64,000 nt of DNA, from contig OZ244833.1 in NCBI GenBank assembly GCA_965220535.1, positions 1,426,001-1,490,000 of the forward strand. Reading direction: 5' to 3'. The notes under the pieces are model-generated. The model did no database searches. It was not told the origin of the DNA and saw only the letters and a list, made by a program, of their open reading frames with translations. Source of the DNA: HK1 sp965220535 (GTDB taxonomy: Bacteria; Pseudomonadota; Gammaproteobacteria; HK1). Position 1 is the stretch's first letter, and every line of letters starts with the position of its first letter. Shown piece by piece: positions 1 through 8,800 of the stretch. Both the position numbers and the translations under genes were made by a program.

Positions 1-269
1 AGATCGTCCGCCGCTGCCATGCCCCCGCTTGCGAGGGCCGCTCGCAGTTTGTCGATATCGAGTCGGTTATCCCCGCTCATCACCGCCATCACCGCCCGCT
101 CGCCGAGCCTGAATACCAGCGATTTGGCGATGCGGCCCAAAGGACAACCCACCGCCTTCGCCGCCTCGGCCGCGGTGCGCACCGAACCGGGCAAGGTGAC
201 GATCTCGACATCGAGCGACGACGACGCCAAGGCGGCCCGAAAACGATCTCGACCCTTGATCTTTGCCAT
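1..269 (-). CDS. YbaK/EbsC-type aminoacyl-tRNA deacylase family protein (partial)
   Basis: The first 89 residues of a YbaK-domain protein, whose 3' end lies beyond the window. Family members hydrolyse mischarged aminoacyl-tRNAs (for example Cys- or Ala-tRNA-Pro) in the cytoplasm. The visible part has the family's opening: a basic start, then VEIVTLPGSVRTAAEAAKAV, a GRIAKSLVF segment (the Lys in this position is conserved in YbaK proteins) and VMAVMSGDNRLD. The ATG lies 65 bp from the divergently transcribed citrate synthase gene, so the short gap must hold both start regions. Family assignment is firm; substrate is unknown. Confidence 0.85.
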   Translation of the reverse strand, partial: MAKIKGRDRFRAALASSSLDVEIVTLPGSVRTAAEAAKAVGCPLGRIAKSLVFRLGERAVMAVMSGDNRLDIDKLRAALASGGMAAADD

Positions 270-334
270 AGGGAACTTTCCTCGTCATTCGACCTTTGCG
301 AGAATATCGACCCCAACAGGAGGCCTTTGGAAAA

Positions 335-1477
335 ATGAGTCAGGAAACCCAGATCGAAGTGCACCGGGGGCTGATGGATATCTGCTTCGACCGATCCCCC
401 ACCACCCTCATCGACGGTCGTGCCGGAGAACTGCGCTATCGCGGATATTCCATCCATGATCTCGCCGCCGAATCCTCCTTCGAAGAAACCGCCTTTCTTT
501 TGCTCTTCGGCGAGCTCCCCACCCGCAGCGAAGCGGTCGATTTCGATCGCGCGCTCAAAAACGCCCGCCGACTGCCGGAAGCGATCCTCGACATCATCCG
601 CCTCGTCAAAAACGCGCATCCGATGGACGTGCTGCGCACCGCGGTTTCGGCCTTGGCCGCCACCGACCCCGAAACCGCCGATAACTCCGTCGATGCCACA
701 AGGCGCAAGGGAATTCGACTGAACGCCCAAATCCCGGTCATCATCTGCGCCCACCACCGCATCCGCCAAGGACTCGAGCCGATCCCGGCGCATCCCGATC
801 TCGGCCACGCCGCGAACTTCCTTTATATGCTGAAAGGGGAAATGCCGAGCCCCGATGCCGCCGCCCTGACCGACAAGGATATGGTGCTCCACGCCGAGCA
901 CGGATCGAACGCCTCCTCCTTCGCCGCCCGGGTCGTCGCCGGAACCGAGGCGAATTTGCATGCCGCTATGGTCGCGGCGATCGGAGCCCTCTCGGGTCCG
1001 GCTCACGGCGGGGCGGCGGAAAACGTGATGCTGATGGCAAAGGCCATCGGCGATCCGGCAAAGGCCGCCGACTACGTCAAGGAAAAACGCAAGGCCCGCG
1101 AGGCGATCATGGGATTCGGGCACCGCGTCTATCGCGCCGAAGATCCAAGAGCCCGCCATCTGCGCGAAGGGGTCAAAAGGCTTTCCGAGGAAATGGGGCA
1201 ACCGCACTGGTACGAGATATTGGAAGCCTTGGTGGAAGCGATGCGCCCCTATTCCCGCCACGGGGTGAATGTCAACGTGGATTTCTACGCCGGGGTGATC
1301 TACCACCTGCACGGGATCCCCGACGATCTCTTCGTGCCGATCTTCGCCATCGGTCGCATCCCCGGCTGGACCGTGCAAGTCATGGAGCAACTGGAAAACA
1401 ATATCCTGATCCGCCCCCGCCTGCTCTATACCGGCCCCGAAGCCCGCGACTATATCCCCATCGAAAAACGCGGGTAA
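335..1477 (+). CDS. citrate synthase / 2-methylcitrate synthase family protein
   Basis: A 380-residue member of the citrate synthase family, which condenses acetyl-CoA (or propionyl-CoA) with oxaloacetate. The catalytic regions are visible: HAEHGSNASS with the substrate-binding His, GPAHGGAAENV, GFGHRVYRAEDPRA with the second His, and NVNVDFYAGVIY with the catalytic Asp. The ATG at 335 follows an AGGAGG box by about 9 bp; an open frame extends 13 codons further upstream but has no comparable ribosome site. The length fits the short citrate/methylcitrate synthases rather than the roughly 430-residue GltA type. No prpB, prpD or acn gene is adjacent, so the real substrate cannot be decided here. 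Confidence 0.93.
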   Translation: MSQETQIEVHRGLMDICFDRSPTTLIDGRAGELRYRGYSIHDLAAESSFEETAFLLLFGELPTRSEAVDFDRALKNARRLPEAILDIIRLVKNAHPMDVLRTAVSALAATDPETADNSVDATRRKGIRLNAQIPVIICAHHRIRQGLEPIPAHPDLGHAANFLYMLKGEMPSPDAAALTDKDMVLHAEHGSNASSFAARVVAGTEANLHAAMVAAIGALSGPAHGGAAENVMLMAKAIGDPAKAADYVKEKRKAREAIMGFGHRVYRAEDPRARHLREGVKRLSEEMGQPHWYEILEALVEAMRPYSRHGVNVNVDFYAGVIYHLHGIPDDLFVPIFAIGRIPGWTVQVMEQLENNILIRPRLLYTGPEARDYIPIEKRG

Positions 1478-2106
1478 CTGATGATCGAAGGGGGTCGTCG
1501 AAGGGGTCGTCGAAGCCGCGCCGAAGGAGTCCGGGGGGCAAGGCCCGCTATCGATATCCATCCGATCGGGCAAGTGCAAAACACCTGCGCTTTCGGCCAC
1601 GCCGGGATCGGTGCGATAGCGACGAAAGCCGAATCCTCGAAACGACAGCCCCTTGATCGATCCCGCCTTCGAAAGACAAGGGGGCGAGCGAATCCTCGAA
1701 GCCACCCCACGAAGCCTTCCTTTGGAAAGTCCGCCGAAGATCGGTCCGCCGAAAATCGAAGATCGCGGGCGCAAGAGGACAAATATCCGTCTCGGGGCTC
1801 GACAGCCCGCCGACAAGGGCGAGAGGCTGCTTGCGCATGATTCGCCTCGGCTCCCGCCATGAATTCCACGAACTCGATAGGCTTGACCGGCGCCTTCGTG
1901 TTTTTTTTCGGCGTGTTTTTTCCAGCGCGTTTTTTCGGCGGCTTTCGAGAAGGTCGCCTTCGCCGGGGCCACTGCCGGCGATCCCGCCTCGGGCCAAGCC
2001 AGCGGCTCGAAATCATCCCCGGCCCCTCGACGCTCGGCTGCAAAAACCGCCGACCCCGGGAAAAGCGAGCCCGGGAAAGAGAGTGAACAATCGAAGCGCG
2101 GCGTTT
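1478..2106. other. 629-bp intergenic stretch with short tandem duplications
   Basis: No convincing gene on either strand. The open frames are Arg/Ser/Pro-rich shadows without ribosome sites or family motifs. The DNA contains near-exact short duplications, for example GGTCGTCGAAG twice just after the citrate synthase gene, and T-rich runs near 1905-1935. This is the same texture seen in most gaps of the window. Confidence 0.6.
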
Positions 2107-2970
2107 CTAATCGAGACGAAATCCCTTGGAGCGCAAAAAATCGCCGAAGCCCTCGCGCTCCGCCACCGCCACCTGACGCGCTTTGTCCTCGGACCAGCCG
2201 TAGAACTCCACCGGCGCGAAACGCTCGGGGTCGCGCCGACGATCCGGGGCGATGGGCAAGCGCTCGTGGCGGCGGGCGTCGTATCGCTCTATCTGCGCTG
2301 CGAGGTCCCCATCGTCGTAGCGATCTTCGTGCACGAAAACCGAAAGCGGCAGGCGGGGGACGATTTTTCGCTCCTGCGCCGGCCAGCCCGCCACCAACCC
2401 GGCAACGGGAAAGACATGATCCGGCAGCGCGAGCGATTCCGCCACCTCGGACGCATGATTTCGGATCACGCTCAAAGGACAGCAACCGAGACCGGCGGCC
2501 CCCGCCGCGCGAACGAAGCCGGCGATGACGAGCGCGGCATCGACGGTGGCGTTGAAAACACTGTCGAAATGGTCGTTGCCGAAAGGGATCCCGCGCAGCT
2601 CGCAAATCCGCCGAATCCGCCGATTGTCCGCGCAAAATACCAAGAGTTCCGGGGCGGCGGCGACCCACGGCATCGACGGGATCAATGCCGCTATCCGCGC
2701 CTTGATCCCGGGATCGATCACGTGCACCGCGCAGGACTGCTGCAGGTCGGATTTGGAAGGGGCGGAAAAAGCGGCGGCGAGCACGGTGCGCAGCAACGCC
2801 GGCGGCACCGGTTCGGTGGTGAAAAGGCGATGACTGCGGTGCCCCGCAAGACCCTCCATCTCAGGATGGCGCCGAAGCGAAGCGGGGATATCGGGGGTCT
2901 CGCCGAAGCGTTCTCGCAGCAGATCGGAGAGGTCTTCATGCTCGTCGTCGGACAAAGCGCGGGCGTTCAT
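2107..2970 (-). CDS. nitroreductase family protein (FMN-dependent NAD(P)H oxidoreductase)
   Basis: 287 residues of the nitroreductase superfamily, whose FMN-containing dimers reduce nitro compounds, quinones or flavins with NAD(P)H. The N-terminal FMN phosphate region is visible as HRSHRLFT followed by AAFSAPSKSDLQQSC. The GLGCCPLSVIRNH segment matches the second cofactor-binding region, and VFPVAGLVAGWP is the usual late motif. The charged C-terminal tail (about residues 220-287) wraps the partner subunit in NfsA-like enzymes. Convergent with the citrate synthase gene across the 629-bp gap. The natural substrate is unknown. Confidence 0.88.
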   Translation of the reverse strand: MNARALSDDEHEDLSDLLRERFGETPDIPASLRRHPEMEGLAGHRSHRLFTTEPVPPALLRTVLAAAFSAPSKSDLQQSCAVHVIDPGIKARIAALIPSMPWVAAAPELLVFCADNRRIRRICELRGIPFGNDHFDSVFNATVDAALVIAGFVRAAGAAGLGCCPLSVIRNHASEVAESLALPDHVFPVAGLVAGWPAQERKIVPRLPLSVFVHEDRYDDGDLAAQIERYDARRHERLPIAPDRRRDPERFAPVEFYGWSEDKARQVAVAEREGFGDFLRSKGFRLD

Positions 2971-3110
2971 GGCAAGGCTCTCGGATTCGGCTCGAGCGTG
3001 GGAGTCATCTTCGTATCGCCTTTTAACAGACTCCTTGCGAAAACGCGATAAAAAGTCTCGGGGACAGCCTAGGGGATATTGGATTCGAGCGCCATTGCCC
3101 GCCGAGTGAC

Positions 3111-3172
3111 TCCCGCCTTGCCCCGATCGCTTCGACCTGCGCCGAGGCGCAAGCGATCAAGGCAAGGCGGGA
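3111..3172. repeat. 62-nt nested hairpin, founding copy of a repeated element
   Basis: A long dyad. The outer stem TCCCGCCTTGCC pairs with GGCAAGGCGGGA, an inner stem GATCGCTT pairs with AAGCGATC, and a top stem TGCGCC pairs with GGCGCA. Closely related copies occur at about 3516-3577, 3912-3973 and 4307-4368, between the coiled-coil genes. In those copies the middle stem is partly degenerate while the outer stem is kept. It could be a transcription terminator without a T-run, an RNA processing signal or a REP-like mobile hairpin. Its position directly after each coiled-coil frame favours a 3'-end role. Confidence 0.7.
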
Positions 3173-3236
3173 GAGTGAAAGGAAAGTCGATTCCTCGTCG
3201 TCAAGCCTTCGTTGAAGTCTCGACTAAGAAAGAGGA

Positions 3237-3500
3237 TCACTTGTTGTCGTCGCCGTCGCCGTCGCCGTTGCCGTTCCTGCGATTGATGGCTTCGAGCAAC
3301 TCGGCCTTCAAAGTGGCCATAGCGGTGGCCAGATCCTCCTTCGTGGCTGTACGAGTCAGATCCTCCTTCGTGGCCATACCCGCCTGCACACGAGTCAGGT
3401 CCTCCTGCTTGGCCATCATGCTGGCCATGTTCATCTCGATCGATTGCAATCTGTTCATTTGTTCTGTCGACCTCTGGATGCGTTCTTCGATGCGTTGCAT
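3237..3500 (-). CDS. small coiled-coil protein, array unit 1 (N-terminally truncated copy)
   Basis: 87 residues from the ATG at 3500 (MQRIEERIQ); a TTG at 3557 would add 19 residues read from the hairpin element. The sequence is a heptad-rich coiled coil (TEQMNRLQSIEMNM, MATKEDL repeats) ending in LKAELLEAINRRN and an acidic Gly/Asp/Asn tail. The membrane segment of the intact paralogue at 4433-4768 is absent, so this may be a soluble partner or a non-functional fragment. No clear ribosome site. No known family was recognised. Confidence 0.45.
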   Translation of the reverse strand: MQRIEERIQRSTEQMNRLQSIEMNMASMMAKQEDLTRVQAGMATKEDLTRTATKEDLATAMATLKAELLEAINRRNGNGDGDGDDNK

Positions 3501-3641
3501 TACCCACCGAGCGAATCCCGCCTTGCCCCGGTCGGCTCGATCTGCGCCAAGGCGCAAGTGATCAAGGCAAGGCGGGAGAGTGAAAGGGAAGTCGATTCCT
3601 CGTCGTCAAGCCTTCGTCGAGTCATCGACTAAGAAAGAGGA

Positions 3642-3896
3642 TCACTTGTCCCCGTCGCCGTTCTTGCGATTGATGGCTTCGAGCAACAAGGACTTCAAAG
3701 TGGCCATGTCCTCCTGCAAACGAGCCAGATCCTCCTTCGTGGCCATATGGGTTAGGTTCTCCTGCACACGAATCAGGTTCTCCTGCATACGAGCCAGGTC
3801 CTCCTGCTTGGCCATGCCGACCATTTTCATCTCGATCGATTGCAATCTGTTCATCTGTTCTGTCGCCCTTTGGATGCGTTCTTCGATGCGTTGCAT
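3642..3896 (-). CDS. small coiled-coil protein, array unit 2 (N-terminally truncated copy)
   Basis: 84 residues from the ATG at 3896. The same MQRIEERIQ start and coiled coil as unit 1, but with three QENL-type heptads (ARMQENLIRVQENLTHM) and a shorter acidic tail (NGDGDK). The number of heptads and of tail codons differs in every copy, as expected from slippage in repetitive coding DNA. It lacks the N-terminal membrane segment. Function unknown; it may not be translated. Confidence 0.45.
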   Translation of the reverse strand: MQRIEERIQRATEQMNRLQSIEMKMVGMAKQEDLARMQENLIRVQENLTHMATKEDLARLQEDMATLKSLLLEAINRKNGDGDK

Positions 3897-4036
3897 TACC
3901 CACCGAGCGAATCCCGCCTTGCCCCGGTCGGCTCGATCTGCGCCAAGGCGCAAGTGATCAAGGCAAGGCGGGAGAGTGAAAGGAAAGTCGATTCCTCGTC
4001 GTCAAGCCTTCGTCGAGTCATCGACAGAAAAGAGGA

Positions 4037-4348
4037 TCACTTGTCGCCGTCGCCTCCGTCGTCGCCGTTGCCGTTCCTGCGATTGATGGCTTCGAGCAAC
4101 TCGGCCTTCAAAGTGGCCATAGCGGTAGCCATGTCCTCCTTCGTGGCCATGCTCTCCTGCACACGAATCAGGTTCTTCTGCAGACGAGCCAGTTCCTTCT
4201 GCTTGGCCATGCCGACCATTTTCATCTCGATCGATTGCAATCTGTTCATCTGTTCTGTCGACCTTTGGATGCGTTCTTCGATGCGTTGCGTTATCCACCG
4301 AGCGACTCCCGCCTTGCCCCGGTCGGCTCGATCTGCGCCAATGCGCAA
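4037..4348 (-). CDS. small coiled-coil protein, array unit 3 (N-terminally truncated copy)
   Basis: Open from a TTG at 4348 for 103 codons. The first 19 or so residues come from the hairpin element. The paralogous part begins RWITQRIEERIQ, and no ATG precedes the MNRLQ segment because the codon that is ATG in units 1 and 2 is ACG here. It ends with LKAELLEAINRRN and an acidic tail. It is probably a fragment left by tandem duplication rather than a working gene, but the frame is kept open. Confidence 0.4.
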   Translation of the reverse strand: MRIGADRADRGKAGVARWITQRIEERIQRSTEQMNRLQSIEMKMVGMAKQKELARLQKNLIRVQESMATKEDMATAMATLKAELLEAINRRNGNGDDGGDGDK

Positions 4349-4432
4349 GTGATCCAGGCAAGGCGGGAGAGTGAAAGGAAAGTCGATTCCTCGTCGTCAA
4401 GCCTTCGTTGAAGTCTCGACTAAGAAAGAGAA

Positions 4433-4768
4433 TCACTTGTTCCCGTCGTCGTCGTCGTCGTCGCCGTCGCCGTTGCCGTTCCTGCGATTGATGGCTTCAA
4501 GCAACTCGGCCTTCAAAGCGGCCATAGCGGTGGCTAGGTCCTCCTTCGTGGCCATATTCTTCTGCAGACGAGCCAAGTCCTTCTGCTTGGCCATGCCGAC
4601 CATGTTCATCTCGATCGATTGCAATCTGTTCATCTGTTCTGTCGACCTCTGGATGCGTTCTTCGATGCGTTGCGTTATCCACCAAGTCAGCCCCGCTCCC
4701 GTGCCCAAAATGAGCAGGGCGTTGAGGATTATCTCCAAGGTGGGCCCGTATTGAATCAGCTCCTCCAT
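4433..4768 (-). CDS. small membrane-anchored coiled-coil protein, full-length array member
   Basis: 111 residues, the only complete member of the array. The ATG at 4768 has an AGGAG box 6 bp upstream. Residues about 8-28 form one hydrophobic segment (LEIILNALLILGTGAGLTWW). Then comes QRIEERIQRSTEQMNRLQ, a heptad coiled coil with MAKQKDLARLQ and MATKEDLATAM repeats, LKAELLEAINRRN and a variable tail rich in Asp, Gly and Asn. The layout suggests an inner-membrane anchor with an oligomerising soluble rod. The upstream region (about 4769-4880) is similar to that of unit 5, so the promoter was duplicated too. No family recognised. Confidence 0.65.
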   Translation of the reverse strand: MEELIQYGPTLEIILNALLILGTGAGLTWWITQRIEERIQRSTEQMNRLQSIEMNMVGMAKQKDLARLQKNMATKEDLATAMAALKAELLEAINRRNGNGDGDDDDDDGNK

Positions 4769-5097
4769 TTTCACTCCTGTCGGTTTCGTCGGTTGGTGAT
4801 CCCACGGTGTTCGGAATCGGCCGTTCACTCTCGGCCTATCCTGCGCAGATAGTAAAAAACGTCGGCGACAAATGCAAGCGGAATACGGGAAAAATCGGGG
4901 GAAATACGGGGAATTCGAAAGGGCGAAGGGCTTGGAAAACGCTCGGAGCGGGAAAAACGGAAGGGGACGACATCGCCCACATCATCCCGGAAGGGATTTT
5001 CATCGCTTTGCCGGCGCCGGATATCGAGCGTCGCTCGGTGCGCAAAGGCGCGGCGATCAGGACAAAGCGGGAGGGTGGGGAAAGTCGATTCCTCGTC

Positions 5098-5122
5098 GTC
5101 GAGCCTTCGTCGAAGGCTCGAC
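5098..5122 (-). terminator. perfect palindrome downstream of array unit 5
   Basis: GTCGAGCCTT and AAGGCTCGAC flank a 5-nt loop just past the stop of the 5134-5462 gene. The equivalent place after the other units carries degenerate versions of the same stem. There is no T-run, so termination is inferred from position only. Confidence 0.4.
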
Positions 5123-5133
5123 AGGAAAGAGGA

Positions 5134-5462
5134 TCACTTGTTGCCGTCGCCGTTTCTGCGATTGATGGCTTCGAGCAACTCGGCCTTCAAAGTGGCCATG
5201 TCCTCCTTCGTGGCCATATGGGTTAGGTTCTCCTGCACACGAATCAGGTTCTCCTGCAAACGAGCCAGGTCCTCCTGCTTGGCCATGCCGACCATGCTCA
5301 TCTCGATCGATTGCAATCTGTCCATTTGTTCCTCCCTCCTTTGGATGCCTTCGTCGATGCGTTGCGTTGCCCACCGAGTCAGCCCCGCTCCCGTGCCCAA
5401 AATGAGCAAGGGTACTTGAGGGCTATGCCCGAGATGTGCTTGAATTGAGTCAGTTCCGTCAT
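5134..5462 (-). pseudogene. small membrane/coiled-coil protein, array unit 5, frameshifted
   Basis: The ATG at 5462 begins MTELTQFKHISG, parallel to the start of the intact 4433-4768 gene. Near 5405-5415 one extra base moves the reading frame so that the membrane segment is lost (it reads CSFWARERG and stops). The downstream part continues in another frame as LILGTGAGLTRWATQRIDE, then coiled coil and LKAELLEAINRRN. A TTG at 5409 could restart translation with a shortened membrane segment. Either a sequencing or assembly slip or a real frameshift would explain it. Confidence 0.6.
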
Positions 5463-5714
5463 TTTCGCTCCTGTCGTTTTCGTCGGTGATTTACCTTGCG
5501 CTGTTCGCAATCCGCCGTCCACTTTCGGCTCGTCCTTCGCCGACGGTAAAAAACGCAGGCGTTCGATGCAAGAGAAATACGGGAAAATACGGAAACCCGA
5601 AAACCTTGGCCGGATATCTCGCCTCGCTCGAGCCTCGTCGGCCCGCAAGATTCCCCTTTTCGATTTTTCGAAAGCGGTGTTTGCAAAGCCGGTGTTTTCA
5701 AAGCGGATTAGGGA

Positions 5715-5720
5715 TATAAT
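5715..5720 (+). promoter_or_regulatory. TATAAT -10 element upstream of the giant protein gene
   Basis: A perfect TATAAT lies 119 bp before the chosen ATG, in an AT-richer patch (GGATTAGGGATATAATGCC). No good -35 hexamer sits at 16-18 bp, so the assignment rests on the -10 match and position. Confidence 0.35.
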
Positions 5721-5838
5721 GCCTTGGCGAAAAAACGCCCCGCCGTATCGATGCGCCATCGTCTCCGACGGATGGCCGCATCGGCGGCTTTCATAGCGAA
5801 CCCGATACAACGAGCAGTGCTGACAAGGAGTGCCGACG

Positions 5839-8800
5839 ATGATGAACACGCCGAGGATTGATTGCACCGGTTCGAACTCTCGCCCCGAGCCGGCGCCGCT
5901 CGACGGCTCCACCGCCACCGGAAAACCGCTTCGCTCGGCGTTGTTCGGCGTCCTTGCGCTTTGCTCGCTGTCGATGGTCACCGCTTTCTCGGGCGCGGCG
6001 AACGCGCAAGCAGTACCGCCGGCATACTTGGGTATGAGCAACGATGACGACTGCGTGACAGTACAACGTTCTGCAACTAGTATGAGTATCGTAAATGACT
6101 GCACCCTCCCAGTCAGGGTCATAAGAAGCAGTTATGGGAATACTAGCTGCAATTCTGCGGCTTCCAAGATCACGTTGGCTGCAAAAAATCCCCCAACAGA
6201 TGGGGGCAGTGTAAATATTGAAGACACCAGCCGTTCGCAATATTGCATCGAGTACGACCCCGGTAACGCCAACAATCCCCTAACTCACCAACATGACTCG
6301 GGCTACGATACCTGCGAAGATAGTCACCCCCTTGGGACGTTCACCACGTGCCTCTCCGCCAACGGCAGAGCTGCAGAGTTCCTCGTGACAAAGCGGCAAA
6401 AAATCAATGCAGAGAGCACCGATGTCTCCGGTGAAGTCGTCAATGCCATCACCATCTACGAGGGCGGTCGGACCCCCGGCCCCGGTATCAACGATCCCAA
6501 AAGCAGCTCTTTCAATGTCAAGCTCAACAAGGATCCGGGCCAGGGCAACAGCGTCATCGTGACGGTTGCGACCAGCGATTCGGGTGCGGCGTCGCTCTCG
6601 GGTTCCCAGTTGACATTGAACGGCGGCAACGGCGGCAGCTGGAATACTGGCACCGCTGTGACCGTCACTGCGGCGGACGACGCCGACGGCACGGACGAAT
6701 CCGTCACCATCACCCTTTCCGCGTCCGGCATCGACAATACGACGATAACGGTGACGGTATCGGATGACGACGAAAGCATCGTGACGACCCCCTCGACGTT
6801 GACGGTGACCGAAGGGAGCAACGGTACCTTCGGCGTCAAGTTGGGCACCCCGCCGGCATCGAGCGCCACCATCTCGGTGACGAGCAGCGACACGAGCGCG
6901 GCCACGGTCTCGCATGCGACGCTGACCTTCGACACTTTGAACTACAACGAGGACCAGATGGTGACGGTCACCGGGGCTCAAGACGCCAACGGCACGGACG
7001 CTTCCGTCACCGTCACCGTAGCCGCCACCAGCGGCTATGGGACCGGCAGCAACAAGATGGTCTCGGTTGACGTGGAAGACGACGACGGGGAGATCGAGCC
7101 GAGCTTCTCGTCGCTGACGGTGACCGAAGGGAGCAACGGTACCTTCACCGTCAAGTTGGGCGCCCCGCCGGCCTCGAGCGCCACCATCTCGGTGACGAGC
7201 AGCGATACGAGCGCGGCCACGGTCTCGCCGGCGACGCTGACCTTCAGCTCTACGAACTCCGCCATGCCGCAGACGGTGACGGTCACCGGGGCTCAAGACG
7301 CCAACCGCACGGACACCTCTGCCACCGTCACCCTATCCGCCACCAGCGGCTATAGGGCCGGCAACGAAACGGTCTCGATCACCGTGGAAGACGACGATCT
7401 GCCGCCCGGCAAAATCAACGTCGGCGGCATAGCGGATCTCGAAGAAGGAGGCGGCAGTAAAACCTTATCGGTCTCTCTTAGCTTGGATGACAGCCAAGCG
7501 ACCATCGACGATGATGTCGTCATCAATCTTTCGAGCGACAACTCGGACGTGACCTTCTCCGGATCCCCTTTGACCTTTACCAACGCCAACAAGTCCTCCT
7601 CTCAGAACGTCACCGTCTCGGCGGCGTCGGACGCTGATCTCATCGATGATTTTGCCATCATCACCCTCACACCCACCGCCACCAGCGGCGCTGATTTGGG
7701 GACCGTAACGGCATTGGTCCTCGTCGCCGACGATGACGACGATAACGACGATGTGAGGAAATCGGCCCATTTGTGCGTGGGCGTCGGCGATGCTTCGTCG
7801 ACGGGTGTTACCTATACAAACGGCTGCAACAAAGAAGTCCAGATTTTCGGCAGAAGAATCACCGGTGCAGCGAATACCTGCGGAGAAAGGAAGACTGATT
7901 TCGCTAGCAGCTCACCCCAGAGCGTTTTAAATTCCGCACGAGAAAAATACTGCATCCAGTACAAGGACGAGCAGGACCGCTATGATTCGGGTTATAAGTC
8001 CTGTGAAGCCATCAACGGTTGCCTGGAAGCGGACACGACGGAGGAGATCTACGCCCAGCCGCTGCCAACCGGCACCCTCACCCTTGGCGCTTTTAGCACT
8101 GACGACGACCCGTTCGACGAAGGCGGGACGGCCACGATGTCGGTCTCTCTTAACTTGGACGATACCCAAGCGACCATCGACGATGTCGTCGTCAGATTCA
8201 CGAGCAGCAACTCGGACGTGACCATCTCTCCGAGCTCGAGGACCTTTACCCAAGACAACTGGTCCTCTGTTCAGAGCGTCACCCTCACCGCCGCGCAAGA
8301 TAACGATATAGACGACGACAGCTTCACCATCACCGCCAAACCCGACAACGACAGCGGTGTTTTCGTCTTGGAAACAACGCAAACGGGCACCGTGGACGAT
8401 GACGATACCCCGGCCATCGAAGTGAGCAGCGCCGCGGTCAACATCAACGAGGGCGGCAATACCGGCTCTTTCACCGTCAAACTCGGCAGCGACCCCGGGG
8501 GCGCTGTCACTGTGTCGGTGACCAACGGCGATCCCGGAGCGATGACGGTCGCGCCGACGACGCTGAACTTCACGTCATCGAATCACGATACGCCGCAGAC
8601 GGTAACCGTCGTCGCGGAGGAGGATGACGACGGCCGGGACGAAAGCGTCGACATCACCCTATCCGCCACCAGCGGTTACGACGACGCTCCCGACGTGACA
8701 AAAACCATCGCCATCGACGATGACGAAGAGATAGAGTTCAACCTGACCGACACCACATTGACCGTGGTCGAAGGGCGTTCGAATACCTTCGGGGTGCGCC

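Larger units (their letters stand above)
3100..4440. repeat. tandem array of about 0.4-kb units (coiled-coil gene plus hairpin)
   Basis: Three consecutive units of roughly 400 bp repeat the order: hairpin with CCGCCTTGCC arms, a spacer with the GATTCCTCGTCGTCAAGCC sequence, then the coiled-coil frame. Units 1 to 3 join the hairpin directly to the codons for the RWV/RWIxQRIEER segment. The membrane-segment codons that precede this segment in the full-length gene at 4433-4768 are missing. This looks like tandem duplication of a 3' portion of the gene with its downstream hairpin. Confidence 0.75.

Noticed and set aside
89..2668. 859-codon open frame opposite citrate synthase
   Set aside because: High-GC antisense shadow: His/Arg/Gly-rich, no ribosome site, and it runs across the citrate synthase gene and an intergenic gap.
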